DNA of 64,000 nucleotides from Shewanella putrefaciens (GTDB taxonomy: Bacteria; Pseudomonadota; Gammaproteobacteria; Enterobacterales; Shewanellaceae): contig NZ_CP066370.1 in assembly GCF_016406325.1 (NCBI RefSeq), forward strand, positions 4,216,001 through 4,280,000. Direction: 5' to 3'. Below are positions 10,000 through 17,804 of the stretch, one piece after another (position 1 is the stretch's first letter; every line of letters starts with the position of its first letter). The position numbers and the translations under genes were made by a program. The notes beneath the pieces were generated by a model. The model was not told the DNA's origin. It made no database searches and saw nothing but the letters and a program-made list of their open reading frames with translations.

Positions 10000-11991
10000 A
10001 TGGGCTTTTTCATGCGCTTATTTTCCCTCTCCGTTATCGCCATTGCCTGCCTATCAGCCAATCATGTCAGCTTTGCCAATGAGGTTAACACTGTCATTCC
10101 TGAAACCATTGTCACTTCGGCTCCCCAAGAAGTCGTCCCTTTAAAGGCCATTGAGAATACACAAACAATAGAAACTCAGGAAAATGTGGCCGCAAATACT
10201 GCCGGAGCCACCGAAGGAACTCTGCCAGCACCTATCCCTGAGCGCGCCAAGACCTTTGTCAATGATGCTATTTTGCCGCCGAGTATCACATGGCATGGTG
10301 CCAGCGAAGCACTGATGCTAAGCATTGATAACGAATGGGCTACCCCATTTGAACAAAGCAATGGTATTGAAAGCCCAAGTTACGATGACACTATCCTTTG
10401 GCTCGACAGATTGGCGGCTGAAACCACTAGTTTACAAAAAGTAAGCTTAGGTAAAAGCCCTCAAGGGCGCGATATTTGGATGTATATCGCCAGCAGTGAA
10501 GGGATAAGTGAATCAGCAAGCCTTAAGCAAAATACTAAGCCAACGATTCTCGTACAAGCCGGTATTCATGCGGGAGAAATCGATGGTAAAGATGCGGGTA
10601 TGATGTTGCTGCGGGATATAGTCAAAGGCAACAAAAGCGACCTGCTCGAAAAAGCCAACCTGCTGTTTGTGCCAATATTTAGTGTTGATGCCCATGAGCG
10701 CAGCGGTGAATTTAATCGCGTAAATCAACGTGGCCCAGTGAATATGGGCTGGCGAACTACGACGAATAATCTCAACCTTAACCGCGATTATGCCAAGGCC
10801 GATACCTTGGAAATGCAACATATGCTGCGCGCAATCAATGTCTGGCAGCCTGATTTGTATATCGACGTGCATGTTACCGATGGCATCGACTATCAGTACG
10901 ATGTCACTTTTGGTTATAACCTTGCCCAAGGCTTAAGCCCCGCCAGCTACCGCTGGCTCGAAAACAGCTACAGACCAGCCATTGAAGCGGCATTAACCGA
11001 GCAAGGGCATATTCCTGGGCAGCTAATTTTTGCTGTGGATAATGCCGATATCACTAAAGGTATGTCGCTGTGGAATCCAAGCCCACGCTTTTCAAATGGT
11101 TATGGTGATGCACGCCATTTACCCACCATTCTGGTTGAAAACCATAGCCTAAAACCCTTTAAGCAACGGGTGTTAGGCACTTATGTGATGCTAGAACAAA
11201 CCCTAAAAACCGTTGGTGAACAAGCGACTAAACTGAAAAGCGCGATTCAGGAAGATAAATATCGCGCTTCACCGCTGATCACCCTCACATGGAAATCAGC
11301 ACCATTAGAAAAAGGTTGGGATTTTAAAGGCATAGACTACAAGCTTGAAAAAAGCCCCATCAGTGGCGCCGATGTCGTGCGCTGGACGGGTGAACCTAAA
11401 CTCTACCCTAACTTACCTGTGATGGCAGAAACCGTGCCCGATCTTAAGGTCACCCGCCCGAGTGCTTACTATATCCCTGCCCAGTGGACACAGGTCATTG
11501 ATCGACTGAACCTACATGGCATTCGCATGACGGCACTCAAAAAGCCCACTGAGTTGAAATTACAGCAATACCAACTGAGTCATCCAGTGTTTAGTGCTAA
11601 GGATTTTGAAGGTCGTCAAACGGTAAAAGTGGTGTCGGAGTTAACTAAACTCACCACGGTTTTGCCCGAAGGCACCATTAAAGTTAGCACAGATCAACCT
11701 TTAGGTGATTTAGCGGTGTTATTGCTTGAACCTCAATCACCTGACTCATTACTGCAATGGGGCTTTTTTAATCCTATCTTTACCCGCACTGAATATATTG
11801 AAGATTATGCGGTAGAGCCATTGGCAGCAAAAATGCTGAAAGAAGATCCTAAGTTGCAGGCAGAGTTCGACAAAGCACTGACCAATCCAGAGTTTGCCGC
11901 CGATCCCGACGCACGTCTGCGTTGGTTCTATGAGCGCAGCCCCTACTACGATAACCAATACCTTAAGTATCCAGTTTACCGCAGCCGTTAA
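10000..11991 (+). CDS. Secreted M14-family zinc carboxypeptidase-like protein
   Basis: Protein of 663 residues with an N-terminal signal peptide ending near VSFA. The zinc ligands of M14 peptidases are visible: HAGE (about residue 190) and the third histidine in YIDVHVTDG (about residue 290). The catalytic glutamate is probably in LVENHSLKP. The C-terminal 250 residues are a less recognisable extension. The start may be ATG 10000 or ATG 10012; neither has a strong ribosome binding site and both leave a usable signal peptide. It probably degrades extracytoplasmic peptides. Monocistronic. Confidence 0.85.
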   Translation: MGFFMRLFSLSVIAIACLSANHVSFANEVNTVIPETIVTSAPQEVVPLKAIENTQTIETQENVAANTAGATEGTLPAPIPERAKTFVNDAILPPSITWHGASEALMLSIDNEWATPFEQSNGIESPSYDDTILWLDRLAAETTSLQKVSLGKSPQGRDIWMYIASSEGISESASLKQNTKPTILVQAGIHAGEIDGKDAGMMLLRDIVKGNKSDLLEKANLLFVPIFSVDAHERSGEFNRVNQRGPVNMGWRTTTNNLNLNRDYAKADTLEMQHMLRAINVWQPDLYIDVHVTDGIDYQYDVTFGYNLAQGLSPASYRWLENSYRPAIEAALTEQGHIPGQLIFAVDNADITKGMSLWNPSPRFSNGYGDARHLPTILVENHSLKPFKQRVLGTYVMLEQTLKTVGEQATKLKSAIQEDKYRASPLITLTWKSAPLEKGWDFKGIDYKLEKSPISGADVVRWTGEPKLYPNLPVMAETVPDLKVTRPSAYYIPAQWTQVIDRLNLHGIRMTALKKPTELKLQQYQLSHPVFSAKDFEGRQTVKVVSELTKLTTVLPEGTIKVSTDQPLGDLAVLLLEPQSPDSLLQWGFFNPIFTRTEYIEDYAVEPLAAKMLKEDPKLQAEFDKALTNPEFAADPDARLRWFYERSPYYDNQYLKYPVYRSR

Positions 11992-12016
11992 TCTTAGCCA
12001 TCAACAATGCTAAGGA

Positions 12017-12784
12017 TTAAGCAGGTTTACGCGCACTGATGCTATACACCAAGGGCACATTCTGCCCTTGGTGTGTTAACACATAACGGCCATCGGTTTG
12101 TGCTTCTAATCCAGCGAAACAGTTATAGGGGCTAAAATCAAATTCGTGGAAAAACGCTAACTCCAAGCCCGCCTGCAATAAGGCATTGATCACTTCGGAT
12201 AAACTGTGTGACCAGCACATTAAGGTTTGCTGATCGTCACCGGCATTTTCGGTATAGGTGCCTTCTTGCTCAATATCTGGCTCACCCCGATTAAAATAGC
12301 TATAACCATCAAACAACTGCTGTGCAGGATGGAACTCGGCCATATAAAACTGTCCGCCGGGTTTTAAGCAGCGTGCAATGGTCTGTGCCCAAAGCGTTAA
12401 ATCCGGTAGCCACACAATCGCACCATAGGAGGTAAACACAATATCGTGAGGCTCAACCTTGCTCGCCACACTGTAGACATCGCTACAAATAAACTCGGCG
12501 GCCAACTGTGTCCGTTGTGCCAACTTTTGCGCTTCAACAATCGCGACCTCTGATAAATCAACGCCTGTAACCTTAGCGCCCATTCGCGCCCACGATAGGG
12601 TATCTAAGCCAAAATGACATTGCAGATGCAGCAAACTTTTGCCTGCAACCGCAAGCTCATTAAGCTCGATTTCCCTTAATGATGTGTTGCCGTTCAAAAA
12701 GCCTTCAACATCATAAAAATCAGAGGTTAAATGTACCCGAGTGCGCGCATCCCAAGCGGTCTTATTTGTCGTTAAATAATCCAT
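12017..12784 (-). CDS. Class I SAM-dependent methyltransferase
   Basis: Cytoplasmic protein of 255 residues. The Rossmann-type SAM site is shown by the LSWARMGAKVTGVDLSE segment (motif I region with the acidic residue binding the ribose) and the later FTSYGAIVWLPDL motif IV/V region. GAAGGG lies six bases before ATG 12784, favouring this start over one 12 codons upstream. The substrate is unknown; YesY/ubiquinone-type small-molecule methyltransferases share the fold. It is divergent from the lipoprotein gene at 13059. Confidence 0.85.
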   Translation of the reverse strand: MDYLTTNKTAWDARTRVHLTSDFYDVEGFLNGNTSLREIELNELAVAGKSLLHLQCHFGLDTLSWARMGAKVTGVDLSEVAIVEAQKLAQRTQLAAEFICSDVYSVASKVEPHDIVFTSYGAIVWLPDLTLWAQTIARCLKPGGQFYMAEFHPAQQLFDGYSYFNRGEPDIEQEGTYTENAGDDQQTLMCWSHSLSEVINALLQAGLELAFFHEFDFSPYNCFAGLEAQTDGRYVLTHQGQNVPLVYSISARKPA

Positions 12785-12901
12785 TTGTATCCCTTCTCGT
12801 ATGTCGATGTTCTTTTGCATTTTTGCTCAGCATGAGGTTAGCACTCAAACTAACTTAATAAATGAGCAATTTCACTAATCTATGAGTAATTCGCTCATGT
12901 G

Positions 12902-12932
12902 GCGGACATGTCCGCACAGCGAACATCGGACA
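12902..12932. promoter_or_regulatory. Palindrome and TGTCCG half-sites between divergent genes
   Basis: GCGGACATGTCCGC at 12902-12915 is a perfect 14-base palindrome, and a further CGGACA half-site follows at 12927-12932. The 13-mer ATCGGACACTTTA starting at 12925 recurs at 49362 in another divergent intergenic region. This looks like an operator for an unidentified regulator. Confidence 0.55.
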
Positions 12933-13058
12933 CTTTACACTCAAGCCATTGATTATAAGTAAATATAAATATTGGCATAGGCTATGCAATGCGTTGCCTA
13001 TCACAAGATAGGTCACTCTCCGCCGAAAATAGAGAGCCCGATAAACAAGGAAGCTAAC

Positions 13059-13832
13059 ATGCCGCTACGTCCATTTATATTCATCCTCGCCTTTATATTG
13101 GTTTTTACCGCAGGTGTATCACTCACTGGCTGCATTATTAATGTCAACGCCGCGGGCATGCCCGATTTAGACCACCAGCAACGCGAACTCACGCTTGATA
13201 GCCAAGACTTGCAAGGGCTGATTGCTGAAACTGGCGCGGGTAACTTAGAGATCATCGGTGTAGAAGGCCTTAGCCAAATTAAACTCATCGCCGATATTTA
13301 TACTAATGATGACAGCAAAATCATTCTCACCCTTGAGAAAAAGGCCAATAAAGCCAGGCTCAAAGCGACTTTTGAGCAAAGCAGTTTTACTAACAACTCA
13401 TCTTATATGGATATAAAACTGCAAGTGCCAGCACATTTAACACTGGATATTGATGACGGCTCAGGCGCCATATTGATCAGCAAAATGACCGCCGATATTA
13501 ATGTGAAAGACGGTTCAGGCGAACTCATTATCAACGGTGGTCACAATGTCAGTATTGATGATGGATCAGGTGATATTGACGTCAGCCAAATTAGCGGCAA
13601 TCTCGCTATTGTCGATGGTTCTGGCGCCATTAAGGTTACTGATATTCAAGGCAATATTGTTATCGATGATGGTTCAGGAAGCATAGCCGTTGCAAATGTG
13701 CTAGGTGCGGTGACCATCACTGATGGCTCAGGTGATATTAATGTCGTTAACACTAAAGGCTTAACTATCTTAGCCGCAGGCTCTGGCAATGTTAACTTCG
13801 ACAAAATCGATGGCCCAGTAAGCATGAAATAG
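13059..13832 (+). CDS. DUF4097-type lipoprotein with DGSG repeats
   Basis: Envelope protein of 257 residues. A hydrophobic N-terminus ends in LTGC, a plausible lipobox, after ATG 13059, which has AAGGAAG six bases upstream. The C-terminal half carries six DGSG motifs (plus one AGSG) spaced about 18-20 residues apart, each followed by alternating hydrophobic residues, consistent with the rungs of a right-handed beta-helix as in DUF4097/DUF2807-like proteins. Function unknown. Its promoter probably overlaps the TGTCCG sites, and a strong terminator follows at 13954. Confidence 0.7.
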   Translation: MPLRPFIFILAFILVFTAGVSLTGCIINVNAAGMPDLDHQQRELTLDSQDLQGLIAETGAGNLEIIGVEGLSQIKLIADIYTNDDSKIILTLEKKANKARLKATFEQSSFTNNSSYMDIKLQVPAHLTLDIDDGSGAILISKMTADINVKDGSGELIINGGHNVSIDDGSGDIDVSQISGNLAIVDGSGAIKVTDIQGNIVIDDGSGSIAVANVLGAVTITDGSGDINVVNTKGLTILAAGSGNVNFDKIDGPVSMK

Positions 13833-13953
13833 AGCGCAGTTTAGCCTTCTACTCCCAAAGCTTTTACCCTCTTCCCGGCGTAGAGGCTGATGTTGCAACG
13901 GTTCCCAACCAAGATGTCAGTCTTCTACCCACCCTTTGCAGTTAATGCAATTT

Positions 13954-13984
13954 TGCCGCGACTCCCTGGTAGCGGCATTTTTTT
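13954..13984 (+). terminator. Intrinsic terminator
   Basis: The stem TGCCGC / GCGGCA (13954-13959 with 13972-13977) is followed directly by seven T residues. It ends the DUF4097-type lipoprotein transcript. Confidence 0.85.
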
Positions 13985-14106
13985 ATGCTGCAATTAAGCT
14001 GAAGTTTGAGATGATTAGCCTTTAATCCCTCGGATTTGCTAAGATAGTCAGCCTTTCCACCTCTACAGTCGAAAAGCCACACAGTATTGCCAATAAGGTC
14101 GAGAAT

Positions 14107-14577
14107 ATGGATCAGTTTTCGGAATACCAAAAAGCAATTGAATTGCTTTCCCTATCGGATAATCCCCGACAGATAATGGAAGGACTTGGGGATATTTGTT
14201 TTGATGGCGAATCTTTGTATCACAATGGCAATAAAGCCCTAGCCATACACATTTTCAAGCATATTTACGCCTTAGATGCGCACTCAGACTATTTTTCACA
14301 CGCCAGAACTGTCGCAAAAGCCTTTCTTATAACCCTGGAAGAAATTCCCCCTATCTCCCTAGAAGAGGTTATTTTACAGATAAAGCATGAGCATGCTTCA
14401 TTAGCTGCACATCAATTGAATCTGCTGATTGCAAAACGCATTTTTAGGGAGTTTAGTCACCATCAAGACGCTATCCACATCACAATACACTATCTCACCA
14501 AAGCCGAAGCACTCGCGCCGCTGAGCAAGAGTGACCTTCGCTTTAAAGCTTTAGTCAGCTCAAATAAGCATGAGTAA
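14107..14577 (+). CDS. Hypothetical protein
   Basis: Soluble, largely helical protein of 156 residues that I do not recognise. The composition (repeated short helices, many His, Ala and Leu, with YHNGNKALAIHIFKHIYALD resembling a TPR-type helix pair) suggests a small repeat or adaptor fold. It starts at ATG 14107 with AAGG about ten bases upstream. It lies at the left edge of the accessory region, just before a truncated leucine-rich-repeat gene, a place where immunity or adaptor proteins are often found; that is inference only. Confidence 0.55.
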   Translation: MDQFSEYQKAIELLSLSDNPRQIMEGLGDICFDGESLYHNGNKALAIHIFKHIYALDAHSDYFSHARTVAKAFLITLEEIPPISLEEVILQIKHEHASLAAHQLNLLIAKRIFREFSHHQDAIHITIHYLTKAEALAPLSKSDLRFKALVSSNKHE

Positions 14578-14630
14578 AGGGATAGCGTGACAGAATAAAT
14601 CATCAGAATTCAACAACCCAATTTTAATTA

Positions 14631-15068
14631 AGTGATAATGTTGATGTCGCAATTTCATTAAACTGCTCCATAGTTCGTTCATTAGAGTCAATTAATTTAT
14701 GCTCAGATTCAGTGGAATCATTAAGTGTGTCCCATGCAAGCAAACTCTCTGAAATTACCGGAAACACCCATAGATTAAGTTACTTATCATTAAATAAATG
14801 TCAAAAGTTAGATTTTTTCTCTATAATTTCAACGCTTGATAGCGTAAAAATTTTAGACCTTAGCGGGAATCCACAGTTATCCAGTATTGACGCATTGCGT
14901 GGAAATAAAAATATTTTTGCGTTATATCTAGTTGAAACAAATGTCATTAAGACTAAAGAAACTATCGATATTTTGACTTCGATGCCAAACCTGAAAAAAA
15001 TTTGGATTAAAGCAAACAAAAAGGAGTTGGAACTTTTGAGAGAAGCTCTACCAGGGATTGTAAATTAA
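14631..15068 (+). pseudogene. Leucine-rich-repeat protein, 5'-truncated
   Basis: The frame ending at 15068 is open back to the stop codon before 14631, with no good start: the first usable codon is a GTG at 14712 without a ribosome binding site, yet the residues before it (such as SLESINLCSDSVESL) continue the leucine-rich pattern. The LRR-like units are visible as LSYLSLNKCQKL, VKILDLSGNPQL, FALYLVETNV and LKKIWIKANK. I read this as the C-terminal part of a longer LRR protein that lost its front. The alternative is a short 118-residue gene from 14712. Confidence 0.5.
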
Positions 15069-15231
15069 GCATAGAAAAAGACCGGACATGTAGTTCGAGA
15101 GCACGAAAAGATCTGTGTAAGTGGCATTTTTTAACTCTCGATTCTTACGTCTCTAACCCCAATGCAGACCAGTCTTCGGTGACGACTAAAACTTAACTAT
15201 TTGATTTATTGTGAAAGTTAATCGTTAAGCT

Positions 15232-15322
15232 ATTAAGCACTGCCATTCCAGTGACTCGCCGCCAACGATCACTTCCATGGTAGTACTTAATTCCGCGAGC
15301 TAAACCGTATTCTGTTAGCCTG
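15232..15322 (+). repeat. Hairpin repeat element, left copy
   Basis: The imperfect hairpin at 15232-15291 begins ATTAAGCACTGCCATTCCAG and ends with its near complement. It is followed by a tail containing GTATTCTGTTAGCCTG at 15307-15322. The same hairpin and tail, in inverted orientation and with a longer loop, occur at 19158-19287. The two copies bound the accessory island. Confidence 0.75.
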
Positions 15323-15417
15323 AAACTACGCCCAAGTGTAATGCCAATGCCGAGCTAACTATCTCAGCAGGTATATCTCTTTAAGCAAGTTAGGCACGAT
15401 CAATAGCTTAGCGCAGC

Positions 15418-15445
15418 AAAATTTAACAATGGGCCTTATTAAACT
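15418..15445 (-). repeat. Dispersed island repeat, copy 1
   Basis: A minus-strand copy of the roughly 30-base repeat core (consensus GTTTAAACGAGACACCC followed by ATTGTTAAATTTT), diverged in its middle. It lies about 30 bases after the stop codon of the GNAT gene. Confidence 0.65.
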
Positions 15446-15476
15446 TTTGCACAACAGGCAAGGTGGGAGCTTGTAG

Positions 15477-16007
15477 CTAAGTGAATAACTGACCGACTGT
15501 TTTCATTGGAATAAACATTCTGACACGACCGTTGATTTCACAAAGAACCTCGAAACCATATTTTGCGTAGAATGATTCAGCTTGGTCAGTTAAGCAATCG
15601 ACAACAATGGCATAAGCTCTCATGTGAGCGTTAATTTCCCACAGATATTCTAGTGCTTTGATTAAGCTAGCTTTACCTAACCCACTGCCATGAAACTCTT
15701 TATGAACCGCAAGTTGAGCAAGCAGAAAGACCGGAATGGGATAGCGTGGTAACTTTTTGCCAATAGCTTGCGGCAAGGTATCACGGCAAATTGAACTTGG
15801 TGCGATAGTATAAAATGAGCAAATTGGATATTTTTGATTGGGCAATGGCATAGCAGCAGGTAAAACCATTGTACGGCTAATACCTGCTTGCATATGTTTT
15901 GCTGCTTGAGTTTGGATAAAATCGTTTAACTCTGCTTCGCCACAGTCAAATGATACTCTATCGTGTAGTGATTTATCCAATTCTTTGAAAATTTTGGAAT
16001 AACTCAC
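15477..16007 (-). CDS. GNAT acetyltransferase toxin (TacT/AtaT-like)
   Basis: Protein of 176 residues with the GNAT fold. Typical of DUF1778-linked toxins are the opening FDCGEAELNDFIQTQA, the LLAQLAVHKEFHGSGLGKASL acetyl-CoA loop, and the catalytic-region tyrosine in SFYAKYGFE. Such toxins acetylate the amino group of charged tRNAs and halt translation. The GTG start overlaps the antitoxin stop codon by four bases, so translation is coupled. The pair is a classic cargo of chromosomal integrons and lies between two CCGAGCTAAC sequences. Confidence 0.9.
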   Translation of the reverse strand: MSYSKIFKELDKSLHDRVSFDCGEAELNDFIQTQAAKHMQAGISRTMVLPAAMPLPNQKYPICSFYTIAPSSICRDTLPQAIGKKLPRYPIPVFLLAQLAVHKEFHGSGLGKASLIKALEYLWEINAHMRAYAIVVDCLTDQAESFYAKYGFEVLCEINGRVRMFIPMKTVGQLFT

Positions 16008-16273
16008 TTAAACTCACCATTTTTAGTAAATGCAGCCGCTTCACGCAATGCCTTATTCGGAACCTTAGCCTCATCACAAGCCATTATGAATTGGTCGAAT
16101 ACATCTGCTTTAACCGTAACGCTTTCATGCTCAGCTATCACCTGAGTTGCATCTTCGTCCATTAAGCGAACAACGTATTCAGTTAAGCTTTTTAACCCGA
16201 GCAAAGCGGATGCTTTCTCAGCCTTAGCTTTGATTTCTTCATCCAAACGGATATCAAGTCTTGCAGTCGCCAT
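16004..16273 (-). CDS. DUF1778 ribbon-helix-helix antitoxin
   Basis: Protein of 89 residues. The N-terminal ARLDIRLDEEIKAKAEKAS is the DNA-binding ribbon-helix-helix, followed by LTEYV and a C-terminal toxin-neutralising tail. ATG 16273 has AGGAGG five bases upstream; the frame extends much further upstream, but that part covers the promoter and is not coding. Antitoxins of this class neutralise the GNAT partner and repress their own promoter, which fits the inverted repeats found over the promoter here. Confidence 0.92.
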   Translation of the reverse strand: MATARLDIRLDEEIKAKAEKASALLGLKSLTEYVVRLMDEDATQVIAEHESVTVKADVFDQFIMACDEAKVPNKALREAAAFTKNGEFK

Positions 16274-16287
16274 AAAACCTCCTATCG

Positions 16288-16362
16288 TACGGAAAAGATC
16301 CGTAATGAATTGGAGTATAAAGCTTAAACAACCACAGCGCAAATTGTACGGAAGCGATACGG
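16288..16362 (-). promoter_or_regulatory. Promoter and operators of the toxin-antitoxin operon
   Basis: On the minus strand a -35 TTGCGC (16337-16342) and a -10 TATACT (16314-16319) are separated by 17 bases. The inverted repeat TACGG-7-CCGTA at 16288-16304 sits just downstream of the start site. GTACGG/ATACGG direct half-sites at 16346-16362 sit just upstream of the -35. The arrangement fits autoregulation by the RHH antitoxin. Confidence 0.7.
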
Positions 16363-16507
16363 ATTCAATTTTTAGATTTGTTGGAATAACACTTCGAATA
16401 TGCAGCGCGTTATTCTTCGCACCGAAGGACAAGGAGACTGTGTGAAACCGAGCTAACAAAAAGATGTGGCAGTCCTGTGCTTGTGTGACTTTTATTGCAT
16501 CATTCAC

Positions 16508-16537
16508 AAAATTTAACAGTGGGTGTCTAGTTAAACT
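16508..16537 (-). repeat. Dispersed island repeat, copy 2 (core only)
   Basis: The minus-strand core reads AGTTTAACTAGACACCCACT and then GTTAAATTTT. It abuts the end of full-length copy 3. Confidence 0.75.
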
Positions 16538-16622
16538 CTGTGTAGGCTGTTAATCCCACAAGAGTTTTGCCAGCTCTACCATTCCCGTAATAAAATTTAA
16601 CAATGGGTGTCTCGTTTAAACT
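16536..16622 (-). repeat. Dispersed island repeat, copy 3 (87 bp, full length)
   Basis: Full-length member of the family. By eye it matches the copy at 18045-18131 at all but about ten positions over 87 bases. It lies 28 bases after the stop codon of the GT51-like gene on the same strand. Confidence 0.85.
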
Positions 16623-16649
16623 GATATTTCTACTCAACAGCACAGCAGA

Positions 16650-17204
16650 CTAGAAGCTTTTATCCAACTGAGAAAGCAGATATTCACGGCGTTTTGTGAG
16701 TAGATTTGGGTGTTTTGCAAAGATACTAGGAGCATGTGGAAGAGCAGCTATTGTGGCCACCTCTTCCACATTTAATCCCGATAAAGGCTTATTGAAAAGT
16801 GCATGGGATGCGTAGGAAAAGCCTTTTGAATCTTTGCCAGTATACGCTTGTGCCAAATAAAGAGTTAATTGCTCTTGCTCTGTAAGGTGAATCCTGACCA
16901 ACTGCAGCCACAGAAATGACTTAATATGCCAATAAGTCATTGATTCGGTTTTATGGCGGATATTTAAATTATCAATAATCAACCTTGTAGCAAGCCAATC
17001 AAGATTTTCGCCAGTGGATATACGAACGAGCTGCACGATTATGGCTGGAGGCACTGATTCTTCCGGAGTAGCAACTTGGATGAGTCGAGTTATTTCTACA
17101 CGGTGAGGCTGAAAGTAAAAAAGATCATAAATTGCAAAACTTATTAGCGGCAGCACCACAATAATTACAGTCACCCAAGAAGAAACTTTAAGGCTTAGTC
17201 TCAT
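16650..17204 (-). CDS. Small GT51 transglycosylase-like protein, probably inactive
   Basis: Membrane-anchored protein of 184 residues: one N-terminal helix (about residues 10-28), then a domain matching the second half of GT51 peptidoglycan glycosyltransferases. The stretch LTLYLAQAYTG...FNKPLSGLNVEEVATIAALPHAPS corresponds to the family's YLN...YFGKPLSELTLAEAALLAGLPQAPS region. The EDxxFxxHxG motif that carries the catalytic Glu is not present; the corresponding region reads VPPAIIVQLVRIST. GAGGAG lies six bases before the ATG. It is flanked by inverted repeat copies 3 and 4. A degenerate or regulatory relative is likelier than an active enzyme. Confidence 0.65.
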   Translation of the reverse strand: MRLSLKVSSWVTVIIVVLPLISFAIYDLFYFQPHRVEITRLIQVATPEESVPPAIIVQLVRISTGENLDWLATRLIIDNLNIRHKTESMTYWHIKSFLWLQLVRIHLTEQEQLTLYLAQAYTGKDSKGFSYASHALFNKPLSGLNVEEVATIAALPHAPSIFAKHPNLLTKRREYLLSQLDKSF

Positions 17205-17251
17205 TGTGGCTCCTCAAATAAATCTTTCTAAATTAAAACGGGTTTATCGAC

Positions 17252-17281
17252 AGTTTAACGAGACATCCTTTGTTAAATTTT
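17252..17281 (+). repeat. Dispersed island repeat, copy 4 (inverted)
   Basis: The plus-strand core AGTTTAACGAGACATCC then GTTAAATTT is oriented opposite to copy 3, so copies 3 and 4 form inverted ends around the GT51-like gene (unit 16592-17281). Confidence 0.75.
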
Positions 17282-17386
17282 ATAGTGCTGCAACTATCTA
17301 GGATAGTTGTTTATGTAGCCCCATAGTCAAATCTATTTTTTTCGACACCCTTCATCAACTTCGCGGAGGAGATGAACTTCTGTTTC

Positions 17387-17472
17387 CTCAGTGCAAACTT
17401 TTAATCTCAAATGAGTTTTTCCTGTTCGACTACTCCTGTAACGTACTTTAACAATGGGTATCTCAATAAACT
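17387..17472 (-). repeat. Dispersed island repeat, copy 5 (full length, diverged)
   Basis: Full length but only roughly two thirds identical to copies 3 and 6. The core variant GTTTATTGAGATACCCATTG is shared with copy 7 at 19101. Confidence 0.65.
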
Positions 17473-17579
17473 CTACCCTCTTCCGTAAGCTCTCACTCCT
17501 CCCCTGCACAGGTCAGACTGATTTGATAGACAGTGCCATCCGCTGCATTTAATCCTCTATTTTTCTCTACCTTTTCTTT

Positions 17580-17804
17580 TCAGCTACTAAAGTATTCATC
17601 TAATGCCAATCTCAATTTATTAGCATCTACGAGATCACCAAAGCAAACCTTTACTACTTCTTGACCATTTAAAGTTTCATCTCTCATAGATATCGATATG
17701 TTATGAAATCCGCGCATATAATCATCCAAGTCATTTGCATCAAATGTATGATTAACATACATAAACACTTCTTCACCTTCAAAAAATAATTCATTAATTT
17801 TCAT
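17580..17804 (-). CDS. Small hypothetical protein
   Basis: Acidic protein of 74 residues that I do not recognise; no signal peptide or membrane helix. It reads as a compact alpha/beta domain (EEVFMYVNHTF, an acidic DANDLDDYM helix, QEVVKVCFGDLV, then KLRLALDEYF). ATG 17804 has GGGAG about five bases upstream, and the codon before it (TTG) is not needed. Its start overlaps the stop of an upstream frame fragment in TGATG, as expected if it was once the second gene of a pair. Confidence 0.6.
   Translation of the reverse strand: MKINELFFEGEEVFMYVNHTFDANDLDDYMRGFHNISISMRDETLNGQEVVKVCFGDLVDANKLRLALDEYFSS

Larger units (their letters stand above)
15069..15476. other. Non-coding left flank of the accessory island
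   Basis: This 408-base stretch holds the hairpin element, a CCGAGCTAAC sequence at 15350-15359 that recurs upstream of the toxin-antitoxin pair, a GTTAGGC box at 15389-15395, and one copy of the dispersed repeat at 15418-15445. No gene was seen. Confidence 0.6.
16274..16649. other. Intergenic region holding promoter and two repeat copies
   Basis: Besides the toxin-antitoxin promoter, this stretch holds CCGAGCTAAC at 16448-16457 (also at 15350-15359), repeat copy 2 at 16508-16537, and the full-length repeat copy 3 at 16536-16622. No gene was seen. Confidence 0.6.
17205..17579. other. Intergenic region with repeat copies and coding remnants
   Basis: It holds repeat copy 4 (17252-17281, inverted relative to the others) and copy 5 (17387-17472). 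Between 17504 and the stop codon of the next gene, the minus-strand frame in phase with that gene reads coherently (GLNAADGTVYQISLTCAGEE then stop), which looks like the tail of a lost protein. Confidence 0.5.

Noticed and set aside
15353..15395. A complete short attC site between AGCTAAC and GTTAGGC
   Set aside because: The boxes fit, but the 30 bases between them lack the needed arm symmetry, so only the direct repeat is reported.
16274..16507. N-terminal extension of the DUF1778 antitoxin frame
   Set aside because: The extension covers the promoter, operators and a repeat copy, and AGGAGG sits just before ATG 16273.
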